From Microbacterium sp. nov. GSS16 (GTDB taxonomy: Bacteria > Actinomycetota > Actinomycetes > Actinomycetales > Microbacteriaceae): DNA of 64,000 nt. Every line of letters starts with the position of its first letter. Position 1 is the first letter of the stretch. The DNA is taken from assembly GCF_028198145.1 (NCBI RefSeq), contig NZ_CP116338.1:434001-498000 (forward strand), written 5' to 3'. This document shows positions 1 through 8,386 of the stretch, in pieces. The translations under genes were made by a program, and so were the position numbers. The notes under the pieces are model-generated. The model was not told the origin of the DNA, did not search any database, and saw nothing but the letters and a program-made list of their open reading frames with translations.

Positions 1-539
1 GCTCCTTGAACTCCTCCGAGTCTTCGAGCTTCGCACGGATGACGAGACCGGTGAACGCCCATCTGGGTGAAGCTCCCGAAGAAGCCTTGCCGTCCTTCTG
101 GTGCGTGCTCGGTGGAGATGACCGCCGCGCCCGCCCATTCCGCTCCGGCCCCGAAGCCTTACAACAGCCGGAGCACGGTGAGAAGGATCGGCGCTGCGAT
201 CCCGATCTGGTTGAACGTGGGAAGGAAGCCCATCGCGAGTGTGGCGACGCCCATGATGACGAGCGAAAGCACGAGCATCGGCTTACGTCCGATCTTGTCG
301 CCGTAGTATCCGGCGAACAGCCCTCCGAACGGCCGGGCAACGAAACCGACCGCGTACGTGAGGAACGCCAGGAGAAGCGCGATGCCCGGCTCCTGCTCAG
401 GGAAGAACAACCGGCCGAACACTCCTGTCGCGGCGAGGAGGCCGAAGATGTAGTAGTCGCACCACTCGATGGTGGTGCCCACGAAGCTCGCGATGGACAC
501 CTTCCACGGGATCTTGCGGTCGTGAGTAACAGACGTCAT
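1..539 (-). pseudogene. MHS-family (MFS) carboxylate/osmolyte transporter, broken and cut by the window edge
   Basis: The readable N-terminus from ATG 539 runs through several membrane segments typical of metabolite:H+ symporters (ProP/ShiA-like), with the family signature GDKIGRKPML after the second and third helices. The frame hits a TAA at 159-161 where relatives read Gln in 'LLQGFGAGAE'. The homologous reading resumes immediately after the stop (GFGAGAEWAG, ending SFTQMG). It then jumps in another frame to VIRAKLEDSEEFKE near 1-50, so roughly 60 codons plus the frame are missing at about 55. The stop, deletion and frameshift together mark a pseudogene. It probably served the neighbouring broken aldehyde dehydrogenase pathway; the substrate is unknown. 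Confidence 0.8.
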
Positions 540-629
540 TGTTTGGTTCCTTATCTCCGGTGCCCTCCATTTGGCACGACGAATGAGCGCCGACGACCGT
601 CGTCGGCGCACGTTGGCCACGGTTAGCCC

Positions 630-2086
630 CTACCAGTCGACGGCGATGTACTTCTGCTCGAGGTACTCGAGTACTCCCTCGTGCGCTCCTTCTCGTCCGA
701 GACCGCTCTGCTTCGAACCGCCGAACGGTGCTGCGGCGTCGGATGCGATGCCACGGTTCACGGCGACCATTCCGCTGTCGAAGGCTCGCGCGACCCTCAT
801 GGCTCTGCCGAGATCTGCACTGTAGACGTACGAGATGAGTCCGAAGATTGTGTCGTTCGCTCGCGCGATGGCTTCGGCCTCGTCAGCGAACGTGGCGATT
901 GCCGCGACGGGTCCGAAGATCTCTTTCTGGATGATCTTGGCGTCTGCGGGGACTTCCACCAGCACCGTCGGCGGATAGAAGTGCACGACGGTGGGCACCT
1001 CCGTGCGTTGCGTGATTCGCCGTGCGCCGCGGGCGATGGCATCGTCGACCAGCTCTCGCACCTTGTCGACAGATTCCTGGTTGACCAGGGGCCCGATGTC
1101 GGTGGCTTCCTCATGGCCCGGTCCCACCGTGAGCGCATCGAACCGTGCAGCCAGTTCGAGTGCGAACGCCTCGGCGATGCTGTCGTGGACGAGGAACCGG
1201 TTCGCCGCGGTGCAGGCTTGTCCGCCGTTGGGCAACTTCGCGACCATGGCCCCGTCGAGCGCGTCGGCGAGGTTCGCATCGTCGAGGACCACGAACGGCG
1301 CGTTGCCTCCGAGCTCCATCGCCGGGCGAACGACCGTCTTCGCCGCTTCTGCGAGCAGAACTCGCCCGACTTCCGTGGAGCCGGTGAAAGAGAGAACCCG
1401 TACCCGGTCGTCCGCCAGGATTCGTGAGACTGTTCGACCGGCGGAGGTGGTCGGGATGATGTTCACGGTGCCGGCGGGCGCGCCTGCCTCTGCCAGGATC
1501 TGCCCGATGAGCAGTGCCGTGAGCGGCGTTTCCTTCGCAGGCTTCAAGATGGCGGTGCACCGGCTGCGAGGGCGGGAGCGAGCTTGCGGGTGGCCATCGC
1601 TGCCGGGAAGTTCCAAGGCGTCACCAACATCGCCACCCCGACCGGCTCGTACGTGGCGACAATGTCGTTCGCGCCTGATGGAGCCCGAAGGATGTGCCCC
1701 TCCAACCGCACGGCCTCCTCCGCGTACCAGCGGAAGAACTCCGCCGCGTAGGCAGTTTCGTTGCGGGCGTCCGTAAGGGACTTGCCGTTCTCCAACGAGA
1801 TCGTCAGAGCCACCTCTTCGGAGCGTGCCGTCATGATCTCGTACGCGCGCCGGAGCATCTCCGCGCGGTCACGGGGAGAGGTGTTCTTCCACCCGTCCGC
1901 GGCGGCTGCTGCTGCCTCCACCGCCATCAGAGCGTCATCGACTGTGGCGTCGGCGACCTGCGCGAGTTCGCGCCCGTCGGAAGGGCAGTGAACGGCGAAC
2001 TCCGCACCTGCGCTGCCGTCGCGGTACTCGCCGTTGATCTGCAAGCGGGTGAGGAATGTCGCCATTGTTGTCATCGTGTCAGTCAT
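630..2086 (-). pseudogene. NAD(P)-dependent aldehyde dehydrogenase, succinate-semialdehyde dehydrogenase type, frameshifted
   Basis: This would oxidise an aldehyde or semialdehyde to the acid with NAD(P)+. Two overlapping frames make one complete enzyme. The N-terminal part (1544-2086) runs to PWNFPAAMATRKLAPALAAG. The C-terminal part (630 to about 1556) resumes at CTAILKPAKETPLTALL and carries FTGSTEVGR, ELGGNAPFVV, the catalytic Cys in GGQACTAANRF, and EIFGPV. The break is a single missing base near 1554-1560. Apart from that base the protein is full length (about 480 residues). It is either a recent pseudogene or a sequencing error; the decayed neighbours favour decay. Confidence 0.85.
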
Positions 2087-2236
2087 GAGTAAGTCCTAAC
2101 GGGTGGTGGCCGGGGAGTACGCGGCGTCGAGGATGCCGCGCGCGGCTGTCTCATCGATGAGTCGCGGGCTGTTCTCGATGAGACGTCAGGATGCGAGGGA
2201 GGGCGCGAGGAAGCCGGCCCACGGCGGAAAGCGCGC

Positions 2237-2705
2237 CTACGAAGGACCGCGTGGCGTAGTGAGCTTGTCGAGCACGACCAGGTACCGGCAGGCCTGGTCG
2301 GACTCGTTGACGAACAAGCCGTCTTGCGGAGCACCGAGTTGCAGACAGTCGCCGGGACCGAGTTCCTGCACGTCCGCGCCTTCGATGAACCGCGGGTGTC
2401 CATCCAGCACCCAGATCTGCTGATCGATGAACCGGTAGGCCTCCGCGGGGTACGTCACCTCTGCTCCTGCCGGAAGCTCGACCTCGATGAGCTTCAGCGA
2501 TGCGCTGGCCGGCGGAGAGATCGCACGTCGGACGTACCCGGTCTGCGGATCAGTCCATCAGGGCTGCTCCTCCCGCCGCATCAGCCGCACGCTCTCACCT
2601 TCGGCACGAGCAATGAGTTCCGACAGCGTCAAACCCAGCGCGTCCGACAGCTTCGCGAGGAGGGCCGCGGTCGGCTGCACTTCCCTGCGCTCCACGGAGA
2701 GATCA
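2237..2705 (-). pseudogene. XRE-cupin transcriptional regulator, 5'-truncated with an internal stop
   Basis: Reading leftward, the sequence encodes the last part of an XRE helix-turn-helix (VERREVQPTAALLAKLSDALGLTLSELIARAEGE), then the usual linker, then WTDPQTGYVRRAISP and a C-terminal cupin (GPGDCLQLGAPQDGLFVNES). A TGA at 2558-2560 interrupts the linker in frame. Upstream of about 2700 the homology stops where an IS481-type transposase end begins on the other strand, so the start and most of the HTH are gone. Family members usually repress nearby catabolic or transport genes, which fits the adjacent broken dehydrogenase and transporter. Confidence 0.72.
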
Positions 2706-2930
2706 CCCTGCGCCGCTCAGGACGACTCCTCCACCTCGGTATCGGCCGGGCCCACCCCCGCACCGAGGTCATCTGCCTCGACCACAACAGCAACGCCACC
2801 ATCATCACCCTGAACACCGGCGAACTCATCGCCGAATTCACCCTCGACCCCACCAGCACCTACCAACGCAAAAACGACTGAACCCCCGGAAACCGGGGTT
2901 CAGTCGTTCGCGATGTCCTGAGACATCACA
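2691..2930 (+). mobile_element. 3' remnant of an IS481-type insertion sequence
   Basis: The + strand up to the TGA at 2879-2881 encodes the C-terminal tail common in actinobacterial IS481 transposases: GEITLRRSGRLLHLGIGRAH, a short beta-rich stretch, then TGELIAEFTLDPTSTYQ. The catalytic DDE core is absent. A strong hairpin follows, then the palindrome-like TGTCCTGAGACA at about 2914-2925, which resembles the ends of such elements. The remnant replaces the 5' part of the XRE-cupin gene and ends 3 bp before the island's left repeat. Element identity is inferred from the protein tail and the end motif. Confidence 0.62.
2873..2908 (+). terminator. 14-bp stem hairpin at the end of the IS481 remnant
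   Basis: Positions 2873-2886 pair perfectly with 2895-2908 around a short loop. The stem overlaps the transposase stop codon. There is no clear U-tract. It may act as a terminator shielding the element. Confidence 0.55.
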
Positions 2931-2933
2931 GTG

Positions 2934-2954
2934 GCGGAGACGGAGGGATTTGAA
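2934..2954 (+). repeat. Left attachment site (attL) of the island
   Basis: A 21-bp exact copy of 16409-16429, that is, the last 19 nt of tRNA-Ser(GCU) plus 2 nt beyond it. Identity stops abruptly at 2955. No other part of a tRNA is present here, so it is a duplicated attachment core and not a tRNA gene. Confidence 0.8.
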
Positions 2955-3048
2955 ATCGCGCCGATGGCAATCGAGGTCAACCGAATCCGCACCAATCCGC
3001 GGGATCTGACGTCGCGGAGTACCGTTTCAATCAGGCCGACTTGGTTCA

Positions 3049-3070
3049 ATTCGTGGCAATAACGTGGCAG
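3049..3070 (+). promoter_or_regulatory. Candidate recombinase arm-binding site, left end
   Basis: Two GTGGCA motifs 11 bp apart (attcgtggca, then acgtggcag) lie about 95 bp inside attL. A 22-bp block differing at only three positions occurs at 16316-16337, about 70 bp inside attR. Paired short direct motifs flanking the core are what arm-type sites of lambda-integrase-family recombinases look like. Binding itself is inferred. Confidence 0.5.
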
Positions 3071-3093
3071 GGATTTCGCCGTCGCCAACGTCG

Positions 3094-3771
3094 TCAGATG
3101 GCGAGGTTCGCCTCGATCACGGGCAGGAGCCGCTCCGTCTGCACGAAGAATCGAGCCACATCGGGGCCGATTGCGTGACAGACGCTTCGCATGTCTCGCC
3201 GGACCTTGCGGAGGTCGTAGCGATGGAGCGGTTCGAGATGGGCGACCCGGTTACGGAGGCCGTGGACGTTGGCGACGCGTGTGACGATGCTGTCTGCCGA
3301 CCATTCGCCGGGCCAGGCCGCGAACGCGTTGCTGATGGCGACTGTCCACAGTTTCTGCTTCGACTTGTTCGCCTTCGAAGGAAGTATGTAGCGCCAAACT
3401 CCCAACGACATCTGCGCCAGCACATCATCGTGACTCACCGGCCGGTCGTGGTCTGCGGCGATGCGTCTCGCTCGCGTTACCGCTTTCGACAGTTCGCTCT
3501 GGTTCATCGCGCGCAACAGGTAGGGGTGCGGGCGCAAGAGCCAGTCCGCCCCCCCTGCGATCCCGTCGTTCCAGACGCTTAGCTCGCGATCGATGGCGTT
3601 GCGCAGGACGAGTTCGAAGACATGGATCGCCTCCATGGCGGCGCCCGAAGCGCGAACGTTCCACGCGAACAACTCGTGCGCGAGAGCGATGTCGCCCCCG
3701 GTGTCCGCGACGAGCCGCCGCAGCCGAGCGTCGCCGACAAATCGAGGACTCACAGGCTCAATCAGTGACAC
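3094..3771 (-). CDS. Abi-like HEPN-domain protein, predicted RNase
   Basis: 225 residues, related to the Abi_2/AbiD-AbiF-like abortive-infection family. Family features include an early helix reading MEAIHVFELVLRNAIDREL (about 46-64), MSLGVWRYILPS (121-132), and the HEPN catalytic motif R-x4-H in RNRVAH at 173-178. HEPN proteins of this kind are usually RNases that act on tRNA or mRNA during phage infection or as toxins. No antitoxin-like partner is adjacent. The gene has its own leader downstream of a hairpin at 3826-3858. Start chosen at GTG 3771; GTG 3753 is a possible alternative because neither has a strong Shine-Dalgarno. Substrate and trigger are unknown. Confidence 0.75.
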   Translation of the reverse strand: MSLIEPVSPRFVGDARLRRLVADTGGDIALAHELFAWNVRASGAAMEAIHVFELVLRNAIDRELSVWNDGIAGGADWLLRPHPYLLRAMNQSELSKAVTRARRIAADHDRPVSHDDVLAQMSLGVWRYILPSKANKSKQKLWTVAISNAFAAWPGEWSADSIVTRVANVHGLRNRVAHLEPLHRYDLRKVRRDMRSVCHAIGPDVARFFVQTERLLPVIEANLAI

Positions 3772-3823
3772 TCAGGCTAGACTAGACGCACAAACACCGG
3801 ACGCTTCGCGGATCGGTGCTTAC

Positions 3824-4207
3824 TCATAAGGGGCCCGGCGCAAGCCGAGGCCCCTTATCCTTTTCCGCACGTAGAGGTAGGCGGAGAGCGCAGTCGATGG
3901 CTAGGCCGAAGCGTCGCCGGCCGGCTCCATTTCTCTCGAGCTCCCGTTCGGGGCACCGGGGTGCGCGGTGCCGCGTCCAAGTGCTCGCGAGGCGGACGAG
4001 ACCGTCGGCCAATCGGTGTCGTCCTACCGCCCCCTCGCTCTGAATGAGATCCGACGCCAACACCTCAGCCTCGTGCCATTCGCCTCTCAGGATGTGAGGA
4101 TCGACCGCGTCGAGGTCCGCTGTCCTCGCGAACCACTCCAGGATCCAACTCGAATGATCGCGGACTCCCCGGGAGGCACACAATGCCCGCCGTTCCGACC
4201 GGTACAC
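3824..4207 (-). CDS. Hypothetical ORF directly downstream of the toxin gene, candidate immunity protein
   Basis: 127 codons from a GTG at 4207. The frame is open back to the toxin stop, so a longer N-terminus with another start is possible. No family was recognised. The first two thirds look protein-like (WILEWFARTADLDAVDPHI, then LRGEWHEAEVLASDLIQ). The last 45 residues are Arg-rich and look non-coding, so the true 3' end may be displaced by a frameshift. Polymorphic toxin genes are normally followed at once by their immunity gene, which is the main reason to list it. A strong hairpin overlaps its end, consistent with an operon end. Confidence 0.35.
   Translation of the reverse strand: MYRSERRALCASRGVRDHSSWILEWFARTADLDAVDPHILRGEWHEAEVLASDLIQSEGAVGRHRLADGLVRLASTWTRHRAPRCPERELERNGAGRRRFGLAIDCALRLPLRAEKDKGPRLAPGPL
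3826..3858. terminator. Bidirectional hairpin between toxin operon and HEPN gene
   Basis: A perfect 10-bp stem (3826-3835 with 3849-3858) with a 13-nt loop and no marked U-tract. It separates the toxin/immunity transcript from the HEPN/Abi gene, which starts 55 bp further along on the same strand. Confidence 0.5.
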
Positions 4208-4282
4208 CCTGAAATGGGCGGCGGCGAGAACCCAGCTCGGCTCGGGGGAACGCTCTCGCGTGCGGATCTCGGCATGCGCCGG

Positions 4283-5974
4283 TCAGTTCGAAGGGTGGAT
4301 CTCGTACGGGATGCCGCTCTCCCTGAGCAGTTCGAGCACCCTGGGGTCCGCGCCGACGGTTCCCGACTTCTTGCTCACATAGAAGGCGTAGTACACGCTC
4401 TTGATCTTTCCGGACTTGAGAAGCTCGGCGTCGCGGGCGATCTCTTCCCGGTCGTGCGTGCTCAACGGCGTGTACCCGGCCTTGACCTCCGCGCACGACA
4501 ACTCCGTAGCAGCGCCGGAGCAGACATCGAACTTCCGCGTGGGCCGTAGGCCGCAGGCTGCGGTGCACGAGTCCGGCACGTCGACCGCCACCTGAACCTT
4601 GACGTTCTCGGCACCTTCAGCGTCCGGCTTCGCAGCATGGGCCAACTCAGCGTTTCGGCCGATTTCGTTACGAGTGTCCCCGGTGATCGCCGCCTGTCGC
4701 GACCCTATGGACGACGGCCGCTGCTGGACTTCCTCCATCAGGTTCGCCCGTTGCGTCGGGCCCATGTGGGTGAGATCCGCATCGGTGAAGCCGCGCGACG
4801 TGAGGTTGTCCCAATTGGAGCCCCACACCGCTTTGCGCAACGTGAGCTGCCAACTGTCGGGGACGTCGAGGTTGACGACCCACTTGTCGACCTGGACGCG
4901 GAGATTCGGCAATCGCTTGACGAACTTGACGACCTTGGGTGTGATGGCAGTCAGCCCGATCACGGGCACCAGGCCCAGCGCCGATAGCGTCGCATCGGCA
5001 TAATCGCCACGTAGGGCCTGCGCGAGCGAGTCCCTGAAATCTCCGACGGCCCCTATCGCCTCGCCGACGCCGGGAACGAAGATCGTGCCACCTTGGGTGA
5101 CGTTCCCAGCAAGCCAGGCGACGGAATCCCGCTCGTCCCAGGCACCGAAGACCGCGCCGGCGTAGAAGTCCTCAGCCCATCGCGCGGGGTCAGGAGGGAT
5201 GGCCGGCTCGAGGGGATCGAACCCATCGGCCGCGTGCGAGATCTCGTAGTCGTCGTCATAGCCATCGCCATCCGAATCTCGTGCTCGGGGATCAGTGTCA
5301 TACGTAGACACTTCGCTGAAGTCCGAGCGCCCGTCGCCGTCCGTATCGCGGGCCCACGAGTCGGTACCCAGGTCGTACTCATCGAGATCCGTCAGGCCGT
5401 CGCCGTCGGAGTCCGCAACCAATGGGCTTGAGATCGCGTCATAGGCGGCGCTCCCCGCCTCCAGGAGCACCCCACCGGCCTCCTCGGCATCGGTGACCCC
5501 GTCACCATCGGTATCCGGGTTCATCGGCTCGGTCCGATAGAGGACGCCCTCCGTCGTCCGCCACCCCTCTACTTCGGTCCTGTCCTCAAGCCCGTCGTCG
5601 TCGGAGTCTGACTTCGTGGGGTCGGAGATACCTGCGTAGATCGTCCTGCCCGGCGACTCGGAGACAGCCTCGCCGGCCTCTTCGGAGTCGGTAAGGCCGT
5701 CGCCGTCCGTGTCCGCGTTGTGCGAATCGGTGACATATACGGTGCCATCGCTAGTGCGCCATCCCGATTCCTCGACTGCATCGTCAAGCCCATCGCCATC
5801 GCTGTCGCGCGGGATCGCCACCAGCCCCGCGACCACAACTACAGCGACCACGACGCCAGCGAGCAGCGTCAGAAACCAAGCCAGCCGCCGCTTGCGAGTG
5901 GTCCTCCGGGGCGGCGCCAGGTCCTCCTGATGCGCCGGCTCGGCATGATCCTTCACCCGCCAATCATCCACCAC
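4283..5974 (-). CDS. Membrane-anchored polymorphic toxin with TSP3 Ca-binding repeats and PD-(D/E)XK-type nuclease tip
   Basis: About 563 residues from GTG 5974, preceded by GGAG; GTG 5956 or an upstream ATG are alternatives. Residues 31-53 form one transmembrane segment after a basic stretch (RRTTRKRR). Residues 57 to about 260 hold tandem calcium-binding thrombospondin type 3-like repeats (DSDGDGLDD, DTDGDGLTD and so on). A glycine-rich pre-toxin-like linker follows (VPGVGEAIGAVGDF, then LSALGLVPVIG). The C-terminal about 130 residues include KFDV (D483) and E496-V-K498, matching the D...ExK pattern of restriction-endonuclease-fold toxins. Architecture and island location suggest a contact-dependent antibacterial nuclease displayed on the cell surface. 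The activity is inferred. Confidence 0.7.
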   Translation of the reverse strand: MVDDWRVKDHAEPAHQEDLAPPRRTTRKRRLAWFLTLLAGVVVAVVVVAGLVAIPRDSDGDGLDDAVEESGWRTSDGTVYVTDSHNADTDGDGLTDSEEAGEAVSESPGRTIYAGISDPTKSDSDDDGLEDRTEVEGWRTTEGVLYRTEPMNPDTDGDGVTDAEEAGGVLLEAGSAAYDAISSPLVADSDGDGLTDLDEYDLGTDSWARDTDGDGRSDFSEVSTYDTDPRARDSDGDGYDDDYEISHAADGFDPLEPAIPPDPARWAEDFYAGAVFGAWDERDSVAWLAGNVTQGGTIFVPGVGEAIGAVGDFRDSLAQALRGDYADATLSALGLVPVIGLTAITPKVVKFVKRLPNLRVQVDKWVVNLDVPDSWQLTLRKAVWGSNWDNLTSRGFTDADLTHMGPTQRANLMEEVQQRPSSIGSRQAAITGDTRNEIGRNAELAHAAKPDAEGAENVKVQVAVDVPDSCTAACGLRPTRKFDVCSGAATELSCAEVKAGYTPLSTHDREEIARDAELLKSGKIKSVYYAFYVSKKSGTVGADPRVLELLRESGIPYEIHPSN

Positions 5975-6040
5975 GCCACCGACTCCAGGCTGACACGGTA
6001 GCCGTCGCCAACGCCCCAGGCGATTGCCATCTCTCAGGGT

Positions 6041-6069
6041 CATGTCTCGAGACATCACATCGAGACATC
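6041..6069. repeat. IS481-like end motif upstream of the toxin gene
   Basis: Contains the perfect palindrome atgtctcgagacat (6042-6055), followed by a second GAGACATC. Similar motifs occur next to the IS481 transposase remnant (about 2912-2930) and at 16257-16299. It is probably a leftover terminal inverted repeat. No transposase is nearby. Confidence 0.4.
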
Positions 6070-6180
6070 GGTGGCGAAGGGGCAGACTTGACGAGCCTGC
6101 GTGGCCAAGCACTCGCGAATAGGTTTAGGTTTCCGCCATAGATCTATCGCGTGAGCGCGGGTCGAATGACTAACGGCGCC

Positions 6181-7359
6181 TCACGCGGCCTGATCCTCCA
6201 CCGAACGTGCACGGATTTCCTCTAGGACCAGACGCTCGCGCGGATTGACCTCCCCGTCGATCTCTGCGATGACAACGGAGGCGCCGACGATGTCGTCGAG
6301 GTCATCTTTCGCTGCGGCAACCAGCGACCAGACGTCCTCCGGATCGATATCAACGACCCCAGCGAGCCGATCGTCGACGATCTCATGGCGCTCGTGCGCT
6401 ATACGCGTCAAATGGCGCAGCAACAACGCCTCGTCGTCGGAGACCTTGTCGTCCGCCTTGACCACGAACCAGGCCACCCAAAGCAGCATCTGCGGGTGCC
6501 GACTTCGCTCGACGAGTCGCTCCGCAGTCTCGAGCACACGGGCCTCGTTGCGGAAGATCGCTCGAGCATGCCTACCGGCGACCGCGGTCGTCCAGCGGTT
6601 CAGCACCACGGCGAGCGGGATGCCGACGAGCGGGATACCGATCTTTATTAGGTTGCGCTGGAGCAAGAACTTCCCGACGACTGGGAGGCTCTTGGCGGCG
6701 GCCAGCACAGGTCCCGCGTAGAACCGCTTGATAAGGGGTCGCATCAGCACAGGGACGGCCTTGATCGCGCCCTCGCGAACCGCCTCGCCGCTCTTGATCG
6801 TGAACGCGACGCGTATCAGCTTCCACAGGTCGTCCGGGTCATCCACATCGAGCGGCACGCGATAGAGCACTGCGATGTCGTAGGCAAGGCGAAGCTGCAG
6901 TTGTGAGATGTAGGCGATGTCGACCATCACCGTAGCGACCGCGGCTGGCACGGTCGCCGGCGAGGCCCCACCCAGCGACCCGATCGTCGCCGCAATGGCA
7001 CCCGTGTATGCGGTCGCGGATAGACCTCCTTCGATCGCCGCGTACCGTGCGGCCATCTTGATCCGCTGATCGACGATCGCGTCCGCGGGCACACCGGCGT
7101 ACTTGTCCTGGAAGTACTTCGCGTCGACCTTCTTCGCATAGCTCGACACGGAGATCGCGAGCAGTTTCGGGAACCATTGGCCATTCTTGATTTCCGTGAA
7201 CCCGAGTCCTTCAACGAATTCGCGGAGGATATTCCGTTCGTCCTCAACGTGAGCGATCTCGTCGACGGTCGGATCGGTCTCAGACGACTCAAGATCAGCG
7301 ACGGTGGCCGGGTCGCTTGGACTGGGCTCAGAATCTGTGAAACCTGGCATGCGTTTCAT
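6181..7359 (-). CDS. EcsC-like membrane-associated protein with C-terminal TerB-like domain
   Basis: 392 residues from ATG 7359, with GGA about 6 nt upstream; an ATG nine bases downstream and a longer in-frame reading to 7416 also exist. The middle resembles EcsC-family proteins, with alternating amphipathic/hydrophobic helices (GGLSATAYTGAIAATIGSLGG, then a predicted helix with VMVDIAYISQLQLRLAYDIAVLY). A hydrophobic stretch near VVGKFLLQRNLIKIGIPLVGIP may touch the membrane. The C-terminal about 110 residues resemble the acidic helical TerB domain (LLWVAWFVVKADDKVSDDEALLLRHL and a second acidic EIDGEVNPRERLVL), a fold linked to metal-sensing and stress/defence complexes. It sits between the toxin gene and a divergent membrane protein. 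Function unknown. Confidence 0.55.
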   Translation of the reverse strand: MKRMPGFTDSEPSPSDPATVADLESSETDPTVDEIAHVEDERNILREFVEGLGFTEIKNGQWFPKLLAISVSSYAKKVDAKYFQDKYAGVPADAIVDQRIKMAARYAAIEGGLSATAYTGAIAATIGSLGGASPATVPAAVATVMVDIAYISQLQLRLAYDIAVLYRVPLDVDDPDDLWKLIRVAFTIKSGEAVREGAIKAVPVLMRPLIKRFYAGPVLAAAKSLPVVGKFLLQRNLIKIGIPLVGIPLAVVLNRWTTAVAGRHARAIFRNEARVLETAERLVERSRHPQMLLWVAWFVVKADDKVSDDEALLLRHLTRIAHERHEIVDDRLAGVVDIDPEDVWSLVAAAKDDLDDIVGASVVIAEIDGEVNPRERLVLEEIRARSVEDQAA

Positions 7360-7518
7360 ACTTCCAGAGCGGTGCGACATCGCCCTCACCACGCGAATCG
7401 TGTCCGCTTCGGGCACGACGCCTTTGCAGCGGCCTCACCGCACGAAGGGTGAGGCCTGGCACGCTGTTGGGCCCCGCCGATGTCCGGGCGATGGTCGATG
7501 CTGTGGAAGTATTCGTGC

Positions 7519-8316
7519 ATGCCCTCGCGACATAGCCGTTGGCCGGGAACCCTGACAGTCTCAGTGCTCGTCGGCGTGGGCACGGTCTTCGTGGGCGCCG
7601 GAATTACCCAGCCCACGAACACTGTTGCGTTCTCGCTCGGCGCCGGGATCCGCAGCTCCCTTTCGGCCTCTCTGATTCTGGGCTTCTTCGCGACCCGACA
7701 GGTGGTTGACCAAGCCGCCGAGAAGCTACTCCAGCTCGAATCGGCCGCGGATGCTCGATCTCGCTACGGCGCGACACTGGTCGACGAGAAGTATGGACGG
7801 AAGCCGGAGTATTGGAGGCGGGTTACCACGCAGGCGAGCAAGCGGCTATACCTGATCGGGCACGCCCTCGACACCTGGGTTCAACCGGAGTTCCGAGAGA
7901 GCTTCATTGAGGCGATCGACCGAGTTGCGAGAAGCGGCGGATCTGTCTGCGTGATCACGCTTGACCCTTCAGGAAGCGCTCAGGATCGGATCGCCGACAC
8001 GCGAGGCATCGACTATTCGGCGCGCATCCGTGAGACGTTACTCGCGATCGCCGAGGACTACGCGCGAGTTCCCAAGGGGCTCCAGGGGAACATAGAAGTT
8101 CGCCGGCTCCCCGAGTCGGAGCAGCCGTTGTACATGGCGGTGATCAATGATGTCAGCCTCGAGTACTCGACATACCTAATGAGGATGAGCACGAAGACGA
8201 CGATGCACGCACCGTTCGCGATTAGCAGCCCGTTCGGAAGCACGATCCTCGCAGACTTCGGGGCCCTCCGCGAACGTTGCCCGCGGCTCGATCTGACCCA
8301 AGTTCGCTCGGACTAG
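7519..8316 (+). CDS. Two-helix membrane protein with cytosolic PLD-like or Rossmann-like domain, unknown function
   Basis: 265 residues from ATG 7519 (GGAAG 9 nt upstream); ATG 7480 is also in frame but lacks a Shine-Dalgarno. Two hydrophobic segments near the N-terminus (VSVLVGVGTVFVGAGI, then SLSASLILGFFA) precede a soluble domain. That domain has a beta-alpha pattern, RLYLIGHALDTWV ... GGSVCVITLDPSG, like the entry strand of PLD-related or nucleotide-binding domains, but no HKD motif is present. The LRR membrane protein follows 70 bp downstream on the same strand, so the two are probably co-transcribed. No function can be named. Confidence 0.6.
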   Translation: MPSRHSRWPGTLTVSVLVGVGTVFVGAGITQPTNTVAFSLGAGIRSSLSASLILGFFATRQVVDQAAEKLLQLESAADARSRYGATLVDEKYGRKPEYWRRVTTQASKRLYLIGHALDTWVQPEFRESFIEAIDRVARSGGSVCVITLDPSGSAQDRIADTRGIDYSARIRETLLAIAEDYARVPKGLQGNIEVRRLPESEQPLYMAVINDVSLEYSTYLMRMSTKTTMHAPFAISSPFGSTILADFGALRERCPRLDLTQVRSD

Positions 8317-8386
8317 AACGCGAACCAACGTCTGAGCAAGTCAACCCCGACCCGACCACCTCGAACGAGCAATTGGAGTTGTCCCG

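Noticed and set aside
2934..2954. A partial or second tRNA-Ser gene
   Set aside because: Only the 3' 19 nt of the tRNA are present; no anticodon or D arm lies on either side, so it is an attachment-site copy.
2955..3088. 62-codon minus-strand frame between attL and the HEPN gene
   Set aside because: No Shine-Dalgarno, no protein-like pattern, and it spans the recombinase-site motifs; treated as non-coding.
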